Part shown: one piece after another, positions 26,400-33,848 of the stretch
Position numbering within the stretch: position 1 is the first letter of the stretch
Layout of the letters: each line of letters opens with the position of its first letter
Source of the DNA: Ramlibacter alkalitolerans
GTDB taxonomy: Bacteria > Pseudomonadota > Gammaproteobacteria > Burkholderiales > Burkholderiaceae_C
Assembly (NCBI RefSeq): GCF_016722765.1
Contig: NZ_JAEQND010000007.1
Location: 248,001 to 312,000, forward strand
DNA: 64,000 bases
Reading direction: 5' to 3'
Translations under genes and position numbers: made by a program
The notes under the pieces: model-generated
What the model saw: the letters and a program-made list of their open reading frames with translations, nothing else
Databases searched by the model: none
Told to the model about the DNA's origin: nothing

Positions 26400-28483
26400 A
26401 CGTCGGAGATGCGGGCTTCGTCGCTCGCGGAATAGATGTCGATCACGCGGCAGTCGCTGCACATCTTCAGGCGTTCCAGGGCCTGGCCCTGGAACATCGA
26501 GTGGCCGGCGAGCCGCCCGATCATGGCCTCGATGCCGCGCAGGGTGCCGAAGGGCTTGCCGCAGCGGATGCAGCCATAGGGCTGCGCCTCGTTGAGCACG
26601 CGCGGCTGCTTGCGCACCGGCGACAGCAGCAGCCGCGGCTGCAGCGTGATCGCCTTTTCCGGGCAGGTGCCGGCACAGAGGCCGCACTGCACGCAGTTGC
26701 TCTCGACCAGCCGCAGCTGCGGGGCCTGCGGGTTGTCCTGCAGGGCGCTCGCCGGGCAGGCGCCGACGCAACTGAGGCACAGGGTGCACTTGTCCTTGTC
26801 GACCGTGATGCTGCCGAAGGGCGCGCCAGGGGGCAGCGCGATCGCCTCCGGCCGGGCATTCGCGTGCTCCACCAGGTGGTCGAGCGCGAGGTCGAGCGTG
26901 GTGCGCTTCTCGCCGGAGACGGCGAACGGGGCGCGCGTCTGCGGCGTCGCACCGCGGCGCGGTGCGAGCAGCTGCAGTTCCTGGTCGAGGTCGCTCGCAT
27001 TGCGCGCACGCAGCAGGCTGAAGTGCCGGCCCGCGTAGCCCAGGCCTTCCAGGATCGCCTGCGCCACCTGCATCTGCTGCTCGAGGGCTTCCAGGTACTG
27101 CGGGGCCTCCTCGCTGGTGGCCAGCAGCGCGATGTGCGCGGCTCCCTGGGCGACGGCCGTCAGCCACAGGTCGATGCCGATGCTCGCCACGTGCCACACC
27201 GCCAGCGGGATCACGTTGGCGGGCACGCCAGCGGCCGCACCGACGCGGGCCGCGCGACCGAGTTCCTCGACCAGCTGCTGGCCGCGCTCCTGGCTGTGCA
27301 GCAGCAGGACCGGCGCGGTGCCGCCGGCGCGCTCGAAGGTGGAAAGCAGCGTGCGGATCTTCGTGCCCTGCTCGCCAGCGCGCGGATAGCCGTAGCTGAG
27401 CGCGCCGGTGGGGCAGACCGTGGTGCAGGCGCCGCAACCGACGCACAGGTTCGGATTGACCTTGATCTGCTGGCGCGACTTCTCGCTGGAGATGGCCTCG
27501 GCGGAGCAGATGTCCACGCAGGCATTGCAGCCGATCTTCTCGTTGCGGCTGTGGGCGCACAGCTTCTGCTTGTAGGCGAAGAACTTCGGCTTCTCGAATT
27601 CGCCCACCAGCTCGCGCAGCCGGATCACGACCTCGAGCGCCCGGGGGCCGTTCTCCTCTCCCGGCGGCAGGTGGAAATAGCCTTGCGGCGGGGCATGCTG
27701 CAGGAAGGAGGGCTGGCGCCGCAGGTCCAGCACGAGATCGTAGGTGTCGTCGTGGGCGACCGGTGCGCGCGTGAAATCGATCGCGCCGGCCACGTCGCAG
27801 GCCTTGACGCAGGCGCGATGGCTCTTGCAGGCGTCGAGGTCCACCTGGTAGTCCAGGCCGATCGCCTGCTCCGGGCAGGCGGCGACGCAGGCATTGCAGC
27901 GCGTGCACAGGTCCAGGTCGATCGGGTTGTCCTGCGACCAGGCCAGGCGGAAGGCGCCCAGCCAGCCCGAGAGCTGGTCGATGCGGCCGCCCAGGACGGG
28001 GAAGCGCCGCTCCTGCGCGCCACTGCCGCCGCGGGAGAAGATGGTCACGTCCAGCGCGTCGCCCAGCAGCGCGGCGAAGCGCTCGGCGTCTTCCAGCGGG
28101 CCGATCACGAGCAGCCGGCCTTCGCTCTTGTAGCTGACCGTGGGCACCGGCTCCGGTTCGGGCAGCTTCGCGGCGGCGAGAAGCGCCGCGATCTTGGGCG
28201 AGGCGCCCTTCGCGTCGCGGCTCCAGCCGCCCGTTTCACGGATGTTGACGAAGCGCACCGGGGACACGGCGCCTTCGGTCTGCTGGCCCAGTTCGGCGAA
28301 CAGCCGTTTTTCCTGGGTGCAGGCCACCACGACATCGGCGCCGCCCTTCACGGCCTGCTGGAACGCGCCCGCCTCGCGGCGGCACAGCGTCGAGTGCAGC
28401 GTCAGGTCTTCATCGAGCGCCCGCCCCAGGGCTTTCGGGTCCAGGGGCATCGTCTTGTTGCAGTCGCAGATCAGGGTCGGCAT
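26396..28483 (-). CDS. Large multi-cluster 4Fe-4S ferredoxin-type protein of the formate dehydrogenase locus
   Basis: 695 residues, cytoplasmic. Six full or partial ferredoxin motifs are visible in order: CTRCNACVAACPEQAI, CKSHRACVKACDVAGAI, IGCNACVDICSAEAI, CVGCGACTTVCPTGAL, CTLCLSCVGACPASAL and CVQCGLCAGTCPEKAI. Two further CxxC pairs follow (CIRCGKPFG, CSDCRVID) and the N-terminus has LICDCNKTMPL. Proteins like this recur next to fdhA in beta-proteobacteria and may shuttle electrons or take part in maturation; the role is not established. ATG 28483 (MPTLICDCNK) is chosen over an in-frame ATG 30 codons earlier. It overlaps the DUF3306 gene by 74 bases. Confidence 0.88.
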   Translation of the reverse strand: MPTLICDCNKTMPLDPKALGRALDEDLTLHSTLCRREAGAFQQAVKGGADVVVACTQEKRLFAELGQQTEGAVSPVRFVNIRETGGWSRDAKGASPKIAALLAAAKLPEPEPVPTVSYKSEGRLLVIGPLEDAERFAALLGDALDVTIFSRGGSGAQERRFPVLGGRIDQLSGWLGAFRLAWSQDNPIDLDLCTRCNACVAACPEQAIGLDYQVDLDACKSHRACVKACDVAGAIDFTRAPVAHDDTYDLVLDLRRQPSFLQHAPPQGYFHLPPGEENGPRALEVVIRLRELVGEFEKPKFFAYKQKLCAHSRNEKIGCNACVDICSAEAISSEKSRQQIKVNPNLCVGCGACTTVCPTGALSYGYPRAGEQGTKIRTLLSTFERAGGTAPVLLLHSQERGQQLVEELGRAARVGAAAGVPANVIPLAVWHVASIGIDLWLTAVAQGAAHIALLATSEEAPQYLEALEQQMQVAQAILEGLGYAGRHFSLLRARNASDLDQELQLLAPRRGATPQTRAPFAVSGEKRTTLDLALDHLVEHANARPEAIALPPGAPFGSITVDKDKCTLCLSCVGACPASALQDNPQAPQLRLVESNCVQCGLCAGTCPEKAITLQPRLLLSPVRKQPRVLNEAQPYGCIRCGKPFGTLRGIEAMIGRLAGHSMFQGQALERLKMCSDCRVIDIYSASDEARISDV

Positions 28484-29060
28484 GGTCTTTCGCCGACGGG
28501 AATGCAGGGTCCGCCGGGCTGCCCGACTGTGCCACGATTTGCGCGCCGGGGTCATCAGCGACTTCCCTTGCAACGCCCGTCGCCGCTTCGGCTGCGTCCT
28601 CGTCCTTTTCCTCGTCGTCGAAGAGGTTCAGGAACTTCGCGCTGGCGAGCTTGCGCAGCATCTCGGGCGGGATCGGGTCCGGCTTGGAGTAGTCGTCGAT
28701 GTAGACATCGAGCCCGTCCATCACGTTGAAGTGCGGGTCGGAGAAGAGCTTCTTGTAGGCGGCGTTCTTGACGTCCGTGGGAACGCCGGGCCTGGCGAAG
28801 CGGGTGAAGTCGCCGTCCTGGGTGAGGGATTGGACGTCTTCGAGCGTCGGGGGCGGCTCGAGCGCCGCAGCCCCCTCACCCCCGCCCTCTCCCCGGGGGG
28901 GAGAGGGAGTGACTTCGCTCCCTCTCCCGCTTGCGGGAGAGGGCTGGGGTGAGGGAACGGCCTTCGCCTCGACGCGCCGCTCGGGCTCCGGAGCAATCTC
29001 CTCCCCCTTGCGCACCGCTTCCTTGCGCTTCGACCATCGCCCCAGGAATCCATCGGCCAC
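28410..29060 (-). CDS. DUF3306 protein with two palindromic repeats in frame
   Basis: 216 residues. The N-terminus VADGFLGRWSKRKEAVRKGE and the core LTQDGDFTRFARPGVPTDVK, then NAAYKKLFSDPHFNVMDGLD and VYIDDYSKPDPIPPEMLRKL define the DUF3306 family, an uncharacterised formate dehydrogenase-linked family. Between them, about residues 36-64, lies [20 protein letters not shown], encoded by two copies of a palindromic repeat. The start codon is GTG 29060. It overlaps the ferredoxin gene by 74 bases and lies just after the DUF3305 gene. The function is unknown; an assembly role is suggested only by context. Confidence 0.83.
   Translation of the reverse strand: MADGFLGRWSKRKEAVRKGEEIAPEPERRVEAKAVPSPQPSPASGRGSEVTPSPPRGEGGGEGAAALEPPPTLEDVQSLTQDGDFTRFARPGVPTDVKNAAYKKLFSDPHFNVMDGLDVYIDDYSKPDPIPPEMLRKLASAKFLNLFDDEEKDEDAAEAATGVAREVADDPGAQIVAQSGSPADPAFPSAKDHADPDLRLQQDDAPGPESPGAGAR
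28871..28911 (-). repeat. Palindromic repeat copy A, inside DUF3306 gene
   Basis: The plus strand reads CCCTCACCCCCGCCCTCTCC followed by a G-rich reverse half, ending GGGAGT. It lies in inverted orientation to copy B, 5 bases away, so the pair forms one long palindrome. It is translated as TPSPPRGEGGGEG. Confidence 0.75.
28917..28955 (-). repeat. Palindromic repeat copy B, inside DUF3306 gene
   Basis: Read on the minus strand this begins CCCTCACCCCAGCCCTCTCC, then CGCAAGCG, then GGAGAGGGAGC. It matches the copy inside metG at nearly every position. It is translated as [14 protein letters not shown], a phrase found in many unrelated proteobacterial proteins at insertions of this repeat. Confidence 0.78.
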
Positions 29061-29061
29061 T

Positions 29062-29604
29062 TCAGTTCTCCCCGCCGTACTTCTTGTGCGTGCTCACCGA
29101 GGCCGGTTGCCCGAAGCGGTCTTCGAGGCGGCGGAAGCTCTCCGGACGCTTGCGCTTCCTGGGCTCGGGCACGTAGTGCTCCTCGGCGAAGGCGCGCATC
29201 CACTCGACCACGTCGGGCGGCGCCGGAACCTGTTCCACCGTCTCCTGCGCATCGAGCCAGCGGCCCGCATCGTGGTAGCTGAGGCTCACGATGATGGGCC
29301 GCGGGATGGGCTCGTCGGCGACCGTCGGCTCCTCCTCCATGCGCCACAGCACGAAGAAGCAGGGCGCCGGGGAGCTGAGGTTCAGGAAGTAGCCCTCGCC
29401 GTCGGTGCGGAACAGTTCCACCGGGAAGCCGGGGTGCAGCCAGCGCTCGCCGGCGGCGTCGCGGTGCAGCAGGCGCGGCTCGGCACCGAACGTCTCCTCG
29501 TTCTCGACGACGTCTTCCAGCTCCCATCGCCATTCCTGCCAGCGGCTGCTCGTGCGCACCTTGCGCATGATCACCGCCACGTCGATGCTGGGGCGCTGGA
29601 TCAC
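29062..29604 (-). CDS. DUF3305 protein of the formate dehydrogenase locus
   Basis: 180 residues. The core is IDVAVIMRKVRTSSRWQEWR, then GFPVELFRTDGEGYFLNLSS and PAPCFFVLWRMEEEP, ending in ERKRPESFRRLEDRF-like sequence. The family is uncharacterised and is found beside DUF3306 and fdh genes. GTG 29604 is chosen as start: GAGGAGG lies 5 bases before it, and upstream in-frame sequence is antisense to apbC. It is one base from the DUF3306 start codon, and 10 bases downstream of apbC. Function unknown; likely a cytoplasmic assembly factor. Confidence 0.82.
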   Translation of the reverse strand: MIQRPSIDVAVIMRKVRTSSRWQEWRWELEDVVENEETFGAEPRLLHRDAAGERWLHPGFPVELFRTDGEGYFLNLSSPAPCFFVLWRMEEEPTVADEPIPRPIIVSLSYHDAGRWLDAQETVEQVPAPPDVVEWMRAFAEEHYVPEPRKRKRPESFRRLEDRFGQPASVSTHKKYGGEN

Positions 29605-29614
29605 GACGGCCTCC

Positions 29615-30703
29615 TCAGGTGCTCTTGGAGACCGTGATGGTCGGGAACTTGGAGGAGAAATCCTTCGCCTTGGAAGCGATCTTGATCGCCACCTGGCGCG
29701 CGACGCTGCGGTAGATGCCGGCGGCTTCGCTGTCCGGGTCGGCCACCACGGTGGGCTTGCCGCTGTCGGCCTGCTCGCGGATCTGCATCGCCAGCGGCAG
29801 AGCGCCGAGGTAATCGATGCCCTTCTCCTGCGCATAGCGCTTGCCGCCGCCCTCGCCGAAGATGTGCTCGGCGTGGCCGCAGTTGCTGCAGACGTGCACG
29901 GCCATGTTCTCGATCACGCCCAGGATCGGCACGCCGACCTTCTCGAACATGGTCACGGCCTTGCGGGCGTCGATCAGGGCGATGTCCTGCGGGGTGGTCA
30001 CGATCACGGCGCCCGTCATGGGCACGCGCTGCGACAGCGTGAGCTGGATGTCGCCGGTGCCCGGCGGCATGTCGACGATCAGGTAGTCCAGGTCCTTCCA
30101 GTTCGTCTGGCGCAGCAGCTGCTCCAGCGCCTGGGTGGCCATCGGGCCGCGCCAGATCATGGCCTCGTCCTGGTTGACCAGGAAGCCGATCGACATCACC
30201 TGGACGCCGTGGTTCTCCAGCGGCTCCATGGTCTTGCCGTCGTCGCTCTCCGGGCGGCGCGAGATGCCCAGCATCATCGGCTGGCTGGGGCCGTAGATGT
30301 CGGCGTCCAGCACGCCGACCGAGGCGCCCTCGGCGGCGAGCGCCAGCGCCAGGTTGGCCGCCGTGGTGCTCTTGCCGACGCCACCCTTGCCGGAAGCCAC
30401 GGCGATGATGTTCTTGACGTTGGGCATCAGCTGCACGCCGCGCTGGACGGCATGCGGGGTCACCTTGGTCGTGATGTTCACCGACACGTTGGAGACGCCC
30501 GGCGCCGACTTGGCCGCCGCGACCAGCGCCTTGCGCAGGGCCGGCACCTGGCTCTTGGCCGGATATCCGAGTTCGACGTCGAAGGAGACGTCGCCGCCCT
30601 CCACGTGCACGTTCCTCACCGCCTTGGTGCTGACGAAATCCTTGCCCGTGTTCGGGTCCGTGACGCCCGCGAGGGCGGCGAGCAGCTGTTCCTGGGTGGC
30701 CAT
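29615..30703 (-). CDS. apbC: Iron-sulfur cluster carrier protein ApbC (Mrp)
   Basis: 362 residues. The N-terminal MIP18-like domain (about 1-90) is followed by the P-loop ATPase: deviant Walker A ASGKGGVGKSTTAANLALAL, then ADIYGPSQPMMLG and DYLIVDMPPGTGDIQLTLSQ. The CxxC that holds the bridging [4Fe-4S] cluster is HVCSNCGHAEHIFGEG. It hands clusters to apoproteins. It is directly upstream of DUF3305, DUF3306 and the ferredoxin gene on the same strand, so its cluster supply may serve the formate dehydrogenase proteins; that link is inference. Confidence 0.95.
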   Translation of the reverse strand: MATQEQLLAALAGVTDPNTGKDFVSTKAVRNVHVEGGDVSFDVELGYPAKSQVPALRKALVAAAKSAPGVSNVSVNITTKVTPHAVQRGVQLMPNVKNIIAVASGKGGVGKSTTAANLALALAAEGASVGVLDADIYGPSQPMMLGISRRPESDDGKTMEPLENHGVQVMSIGFLVNQDEAMIWRGPMATQALEQLLRQTNWKDLDYLIVDMPPGTGDIQLTLSQRVPMTGAVIVTTPQDIALIDARKAVTMFEKVGVPILGVIENMAVHVCSNCGHAEHIFGEGGGKRYAQEKGIDYLGALPLAMQIREQADSGKPTVVADPDSEAAGIYRSVARQVAIKIASKAKDFSSKFPTITVSKST

Positions 30704-30724
30704 AGAGCTTGAGTCCTTCCGTTC

Positions 30725-30752
30725 TTGGAAGTGTACTCATGCAATCTAGAAT
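30725..30752 (+). promoter_or_regulatory. Putative promoter of metG
   Basis: TTGGAA (30725-30730) and TAGAAT (30747-30752) lie 16 bases apart, 25 bases before the metG start codon. The boxes match sigma-70 consensus loosely. They also overlap the region upstream of apbC on the other strand, so it is a divergent promoter region of about 73 bases. Confidence 0.45.
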
Positions 30753-30776
30753 CCCCGGTTCCCCAGGAAAACCCCC

Positions 30777-32852
30777 ATGCCCCAGCGCAAGCTCTTCGTC
30801 ACGACCGCCCTGCCCTACGCCAACGGCAAGTTCCACATCGGCCACATCATGGAGTACATCCAGGCCGACATCTGGGTGCGGAGCCAGCGCATGCAGGGCA
30901 GCATGGTGCAGTTCGTCGGCGCCGACGACGCGCACGGGGCGCCGATCATGATCGCGGCCGAGAAGGCGGGCCAGACGCCGCAGGCCTTCGTGGCGGACAT
31001 CGCCGCCGGCCGCAAGCAGTACCTGGACGGCTTCCACATCCGCTTCGACAACTGGCACTCCACCGACAGCCCGGAGAACACCGAGCTCGCCCAGGGCATC
31101 TACCGGCGCCTGCAGGCCAACGGCCTGATCACCACGCGCCGCATCGAGCAGTTCTACGACCCCGTCAAGGGCATGTTCCTGCCGGACCGCTACATCAAGG
31201 GCGAGTGCCCGGTCTGCCACGCCAAGGACCAGTACGGCGACTCCTGCGAGGTGTGCAGCAGCGTCTACACGCCCACCCAGCTGATCGAGCCGTATTCCAC
31301 CCTCACCGGCGCGCGGCCCGAGCTGCGCAGCTCCGACCACTACTTCTTCCAGCTGTCCAAGCCGGAGGTCGTCGACTTCCTCAAGGCCTGGACGCAGGAC
31401 GGCAAGCTGCAACCCGAAGTCGCGAAGAAGGCCGGCGAATGGTTCGAGGCCGGCATGGCCGACTGGGACATCAGCCGCGACGCGCCCTATTTCGGCATCG
31501 AGATCCCGGATGCGCCGGGCAAGTACTTCTACGTCTGGCTCGACGCCCCGATCGGCTACCTGGCCAGCCTGAAGAACCACTTCGACAAGGGGCAGGCGAA
31601 GAACCACTGGCACCCGGCGTCGCGGACCGACGCGAGCTTCGAGCAGTACGTCTCCGATCCGGAGGTGGAGCAGGTCCATTTCATCGGCAAGGACATCGTC
31701 TACTTCCACACCCTGTTCTGGCCGGCGATGCTGCAGTTCAGCCAGCGCAAGACGCCGACGCAGGTGAACGTGCACGGCTTCATCACCGTCAGCGGCGAGA
31801 AGATGTCCAAGAGCCGCGGCACGGGGATCGATCCGCTGAAGTACCTCTCGCTCGGGATGAACCCGGAGTGGCTGCGCTACTACATCGCCGCCAAGCTCAA
31901 TGGCCGGGTGGAGGACGTGGACTTCAACCCCGACGACTTCGTGGCCCGCGTGAACGCCGACCTGATCGGCAAGTACGTGAACATCGCCAGCCGCGCGGTG
32001 AAGTTCGTGCCGGGCGGCAAGCTGGTCGCCGGCGACCTGGCGGCGCTGGGCGTGGACAGGCTCGTCGACTCGGTGAAGTCGCTGTACGAGAGCCGCGACT
32101 ACGGCAAGGCGCTGCGCGAGGTGATGGCCTTCGCCGACCAGGTGAACACGCGCTTCGACACGGCGGCGCCCTGGAAGCTGCTGAAGGAGGGCAAGGGAGA
32201 GGAGGCCGCGCGGGTCTGCTCGGAATGCCTGGAGGCCTTCAAGGTGATGACGGCCTGCCTGAAGCCGGTGCTGCCGGAACTGGCCGCGCAGGCGGAGCAG
32301 TTCCTCAACTGCGCGCCACTGGAGTGGAGCAACGCCGGCACGCCGCTGGGGGCCGGGCACCAGGTGGGCGAGTACAAGCACCTGATGCAGCGGGTGGAGA
32401 TGAAGCAGGTGGATGCGTTGTTCGAGCCGGCGGCGGAGACAGCCCCCTCACCCCAACCCTCTCCCGCAGGCGGGAGAGGGAGTGAAGAGCCGCCGGGGGG
32501 CGAGGAGATCGCGCCGGAGATCACGATCGACGACTTCACGAAGGTGGATCTGCGGATCGCGAAGATCGTCAACTGCGAGTCGGTGGAGGGGGCGAAGAAG
32601 CTGTTGCGGCTCACCCTCGACATCGGCGAGGGCAGGACGCGCAACGTGTTCGCCGGCATCGCGTCCGCCTACCAGCCCGGGGAACTGGTGGGCAAGCTGA
32701 CCGTGATGGTGGCCAACCTGGCACCGCGCAAGATGAAGTTCGGCGTCAGCGAGGGCATGGTGCTGGCCGCCAGCCACGCCGAGGACAAGGCGGGCGGCAT
32801 CTACGTGCTCAATCCCTGGCCCGGCGCCCAGCCCGGCATGCGGGTGCGCTAG
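30777..32852 (+). CDS. metG: Methionine--tRNA ligase with C-terminal tRNA-binding domain
   Basis: 691 residues. It charges tRNA-Met and initiator tRNA. HIGH motif at residues 20-23 (GKFHIGHI), zinc-binding [17 protein letters not shown] at about 143-159, and GEKMSKSRG as the KMSKS loop. The anticodon domain ends near residue 550. A C-terminal EMAP/tRNA-binding domain ([20 protein letters not shown], ending [20 protein letters not shown]) is complete. Between the two, residues about 556-570 read [14 protein letters not shown], encoded by the same palindromic repeat as in the DUF3306 gene. The frame is kept, so the enzyme is likely functional. Confidence 0.97.
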   Translation: MPQRKLFVTTALPYANGKFHIGHIMEYIQADIWVRSQRMQGSMVQFVGADDAHGAPIMIAAEKAGQTPQAFVADIAAGRKQYLDGFHIRFDNWHSTDSPENTELAQGIYRRLQANGLITTRRIEQFYDPVKGMFLPDRYIKGECPVCHAKDQYGDSCEVCSSVYTPTQLIEPYSTLTGARPELRSSDHYFFQLSKPEVVDFLKAWTQDGKLQPEVAKKAGEWFEAGMADWDISRDAPYFGIEIPDAPGKYFYVWLDAPIGYLASLKNHFDKGQAKNHWHPASRTDASFEQYVSDPEVEQVHFIGKDIVYFHTLFWPAMLQFSQRKTPTQVNVHGFITVSGEKMSKSRGTGIDPLKYLSLGMNPEWLRYYIAAKLNGRVEDVDFNPDDFVARVNADLIGKYVNIASRAVKFVPGGKLVAGDLAALGVDRLVDSVKSLYESRDYGKALREVMAFADQVNTRFDTAAPWKLLKEGKGEEAARVCSECLEAFKVMTACLKPVLPELAAQAEQFLNCAPLEWSNAGTPLGAGHQVGEYKHLMQRVEMKQVDALFEPAAETAPSPQPSPAGGRGSEEPPGGEEIAPEITIDDFTKVDLRIAKIVNCESVEGAKKLLRLTLDIGEGRTRNVFAGIASAYQPGELVGKLTVMVANLAPRKMKFGVSEGMVLAASHAEDKAGGIYVLNPWPGAQPGMRVR
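32443..32484 (+). repeat. Palindromic repeat inside metG, in frame
   Basis: CCCTCACCCCAACCCTCTCC, then CGCAGGCG, then GGAGAGGGAGTG. The 11-13 base arms around CGCAGGCG form a hairpin (CCCTCTCCCGC with GCGGGAGAGGG). It lies in the linker between the anticodon-binding and tRNA-binding domains of MetG. It is the same repeat as the two copies in the DUF3306 gene, 3.5 kb away. Confidence 0.8.
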
Positions 32853-32880
32853 CAGTCGTCAACGGCGCCGTCGTGATCGG

Positions 32881-32974
32881 CCGTAGGCTGGGGCCGCGAC
32901 AGCGGCCGGAGGTGAGCTGCGCGAACCCCAGCATGCGAACCCTGGGGTTCGCGCAGCTCACCGCCAGCCTACGG
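32881..32974. repeat. Long hairpin repeat, family GTAGGCTGG
   Basis: Outer arms CCGTAGGCTGG (32881-32891) and CCAGCCTACGG (32964-32974) enclose a perfect 20-bp inner stem (32912-32931 with 32942-32961) around a 10-base loop. The inner arm reads GTGAGCTGCGCGAACCCCAG. A second full copy lies at 49961-50047 and single ends are seen at 42404 and 62658. It sits between metG and a small lipoprotein gene, where it could also act as a transcript end. There is no T-run. Confidence 0.85.
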
Positions 32975-33113
32975 TCGTAGCCCCGCCGGCGAGCTACCCG
33001 GCGCACCTCACCAGCCGCCAGCGCGGCAAAACTCCCCGCCTGTGTTGCGCCCGCGGCGCGGCAGCCATGTAAAGCAGCGGCCCGGCTGAGGCTGCTCGGT
33101 TAAGCTCGCGCGC

Positions 33114-33326
33114 ATGCAGTACCTCCTCCGCGCCGCCGTCGCGGGCCTCGCCGCCGCGCTCCTGTCCGGTTGCACCGTCATCACCGTCGCCGGTGCCGCC
33201 GTCGGCCTGGCGGCCACCGCGGGCGGCCTGGCCGTCGACGCCGCCGTCGGCACCGTGAAGCTGACCGGCAAGGCCGTCGGCGCCGCCGCCGGCGCCGTGC
33301 TGCCCGGCGGCGACGACGACAAGTAA
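33114..33326 (+). CDS. Small lipoprotein, 70 aa
   Basis: The N-terminus MQYLLRAAVAGLAAALLSGC is a lipoprotein signal with lipobox LLSGC. The mature part is a glycine/alanine-rich hydrophobic stretch (VAGAAVGLAATAGGLAVDAA, then VGTVKLTGKAVGAAAGAVLP) and an acidic end GGDDDK. This resembles short NF-type conserved lipoproteins of Burkholderiales with no assigned role. It is convergent with the hydrogenase-like operon, whose last gene ends six bases away, and follows a long repeat hairpin. Confidence 0.7.
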   Translation: MQYLLRAAVAGLAAALLSGCTVITVAGAAVGLAATAGGLAVDAAVGTVKLTGKAVGAAAGAVLPGGDDDK

Positions 33327-33332
33327 GCCGGC

Positions 33333-33848
33333 TCACCGGCGCCGCCGCACGGCCGCCAGGATGCCCTGCATGATCGCCAGCGGCGGCGGCGGGCAACCCG
33401 GCACCACCACATCCACCGGCAGCACGTTCGCGACCGCACCGCAGGTCGCATAACCTGCGCCGAAGATCCCGCCGTCGCAGGCGCAGTCGCCGACCGCGAC
33501 CACCAGCCGCGGCTCGGGCGTCGCTTCGTAGGTGCGCCGCAGCGCCGTTTCCATGTTCCGCGACACCGAGCCGGTGACCAGCAGCAGGTCCGCGTGGCGC
33601 GGGCTCGCCACGAACCTGATCCCCAGTCCCTCCAGGTTGTAGTAGGGATTGGTCAGCGCGTTGATCTCCAGCTCGCAGCCGTTGCAGGAGCCGGCATCCA
33701 CCTGCCGGATCGCCAGCGCCTGGCCCAGGATCTGCAGGATCTCCTCGCGGATGCGCTGCACGCCCGCGGCGTCGTCCGCTGCCGGCGCGAACGGCGGCGC
33801 CTCGGACGGGACGCCGGCCCGGGCGATCTGCCGCAGGATCTTCCACAT
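33333..33848 (-). CDS. HyfI/NuoB-like small subunit of an Ehr-type complex
   Basis: 171 residues. It carries the proximal [4Fe-4S] cluster ligands: SCNGCELEINAL (Cys55 and Cys58), VVAVGDCACDGG (Cys122) and VVPGCPPPPLAIM (Cys152). The CxxC spacing is that of hydrogenases and formate hydrogenlyase, not the adjacent Cys pair of complex I. It would accept or give electrons at the catalytic-site side. It is the last gene of a six-gene cluster; its start ATG overlaps the TGA of the large subunit by one base. Confidence 0.87.
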   Translation of the reverse strand: MWKILRQIARAGVPSEAPPFAPAADDAAGVQRIREEILQILGQALAIRQVDAGSCNGCELEINALTNPYYNLEGLGIRFVASPRHADLLLVTGSVSRNMETALRRTYEATPEPRLVVAVGDCACDGGIFGAGYATCGAVANVLPVDVVVPGCPPPPLAIMQGILAAVRRRR

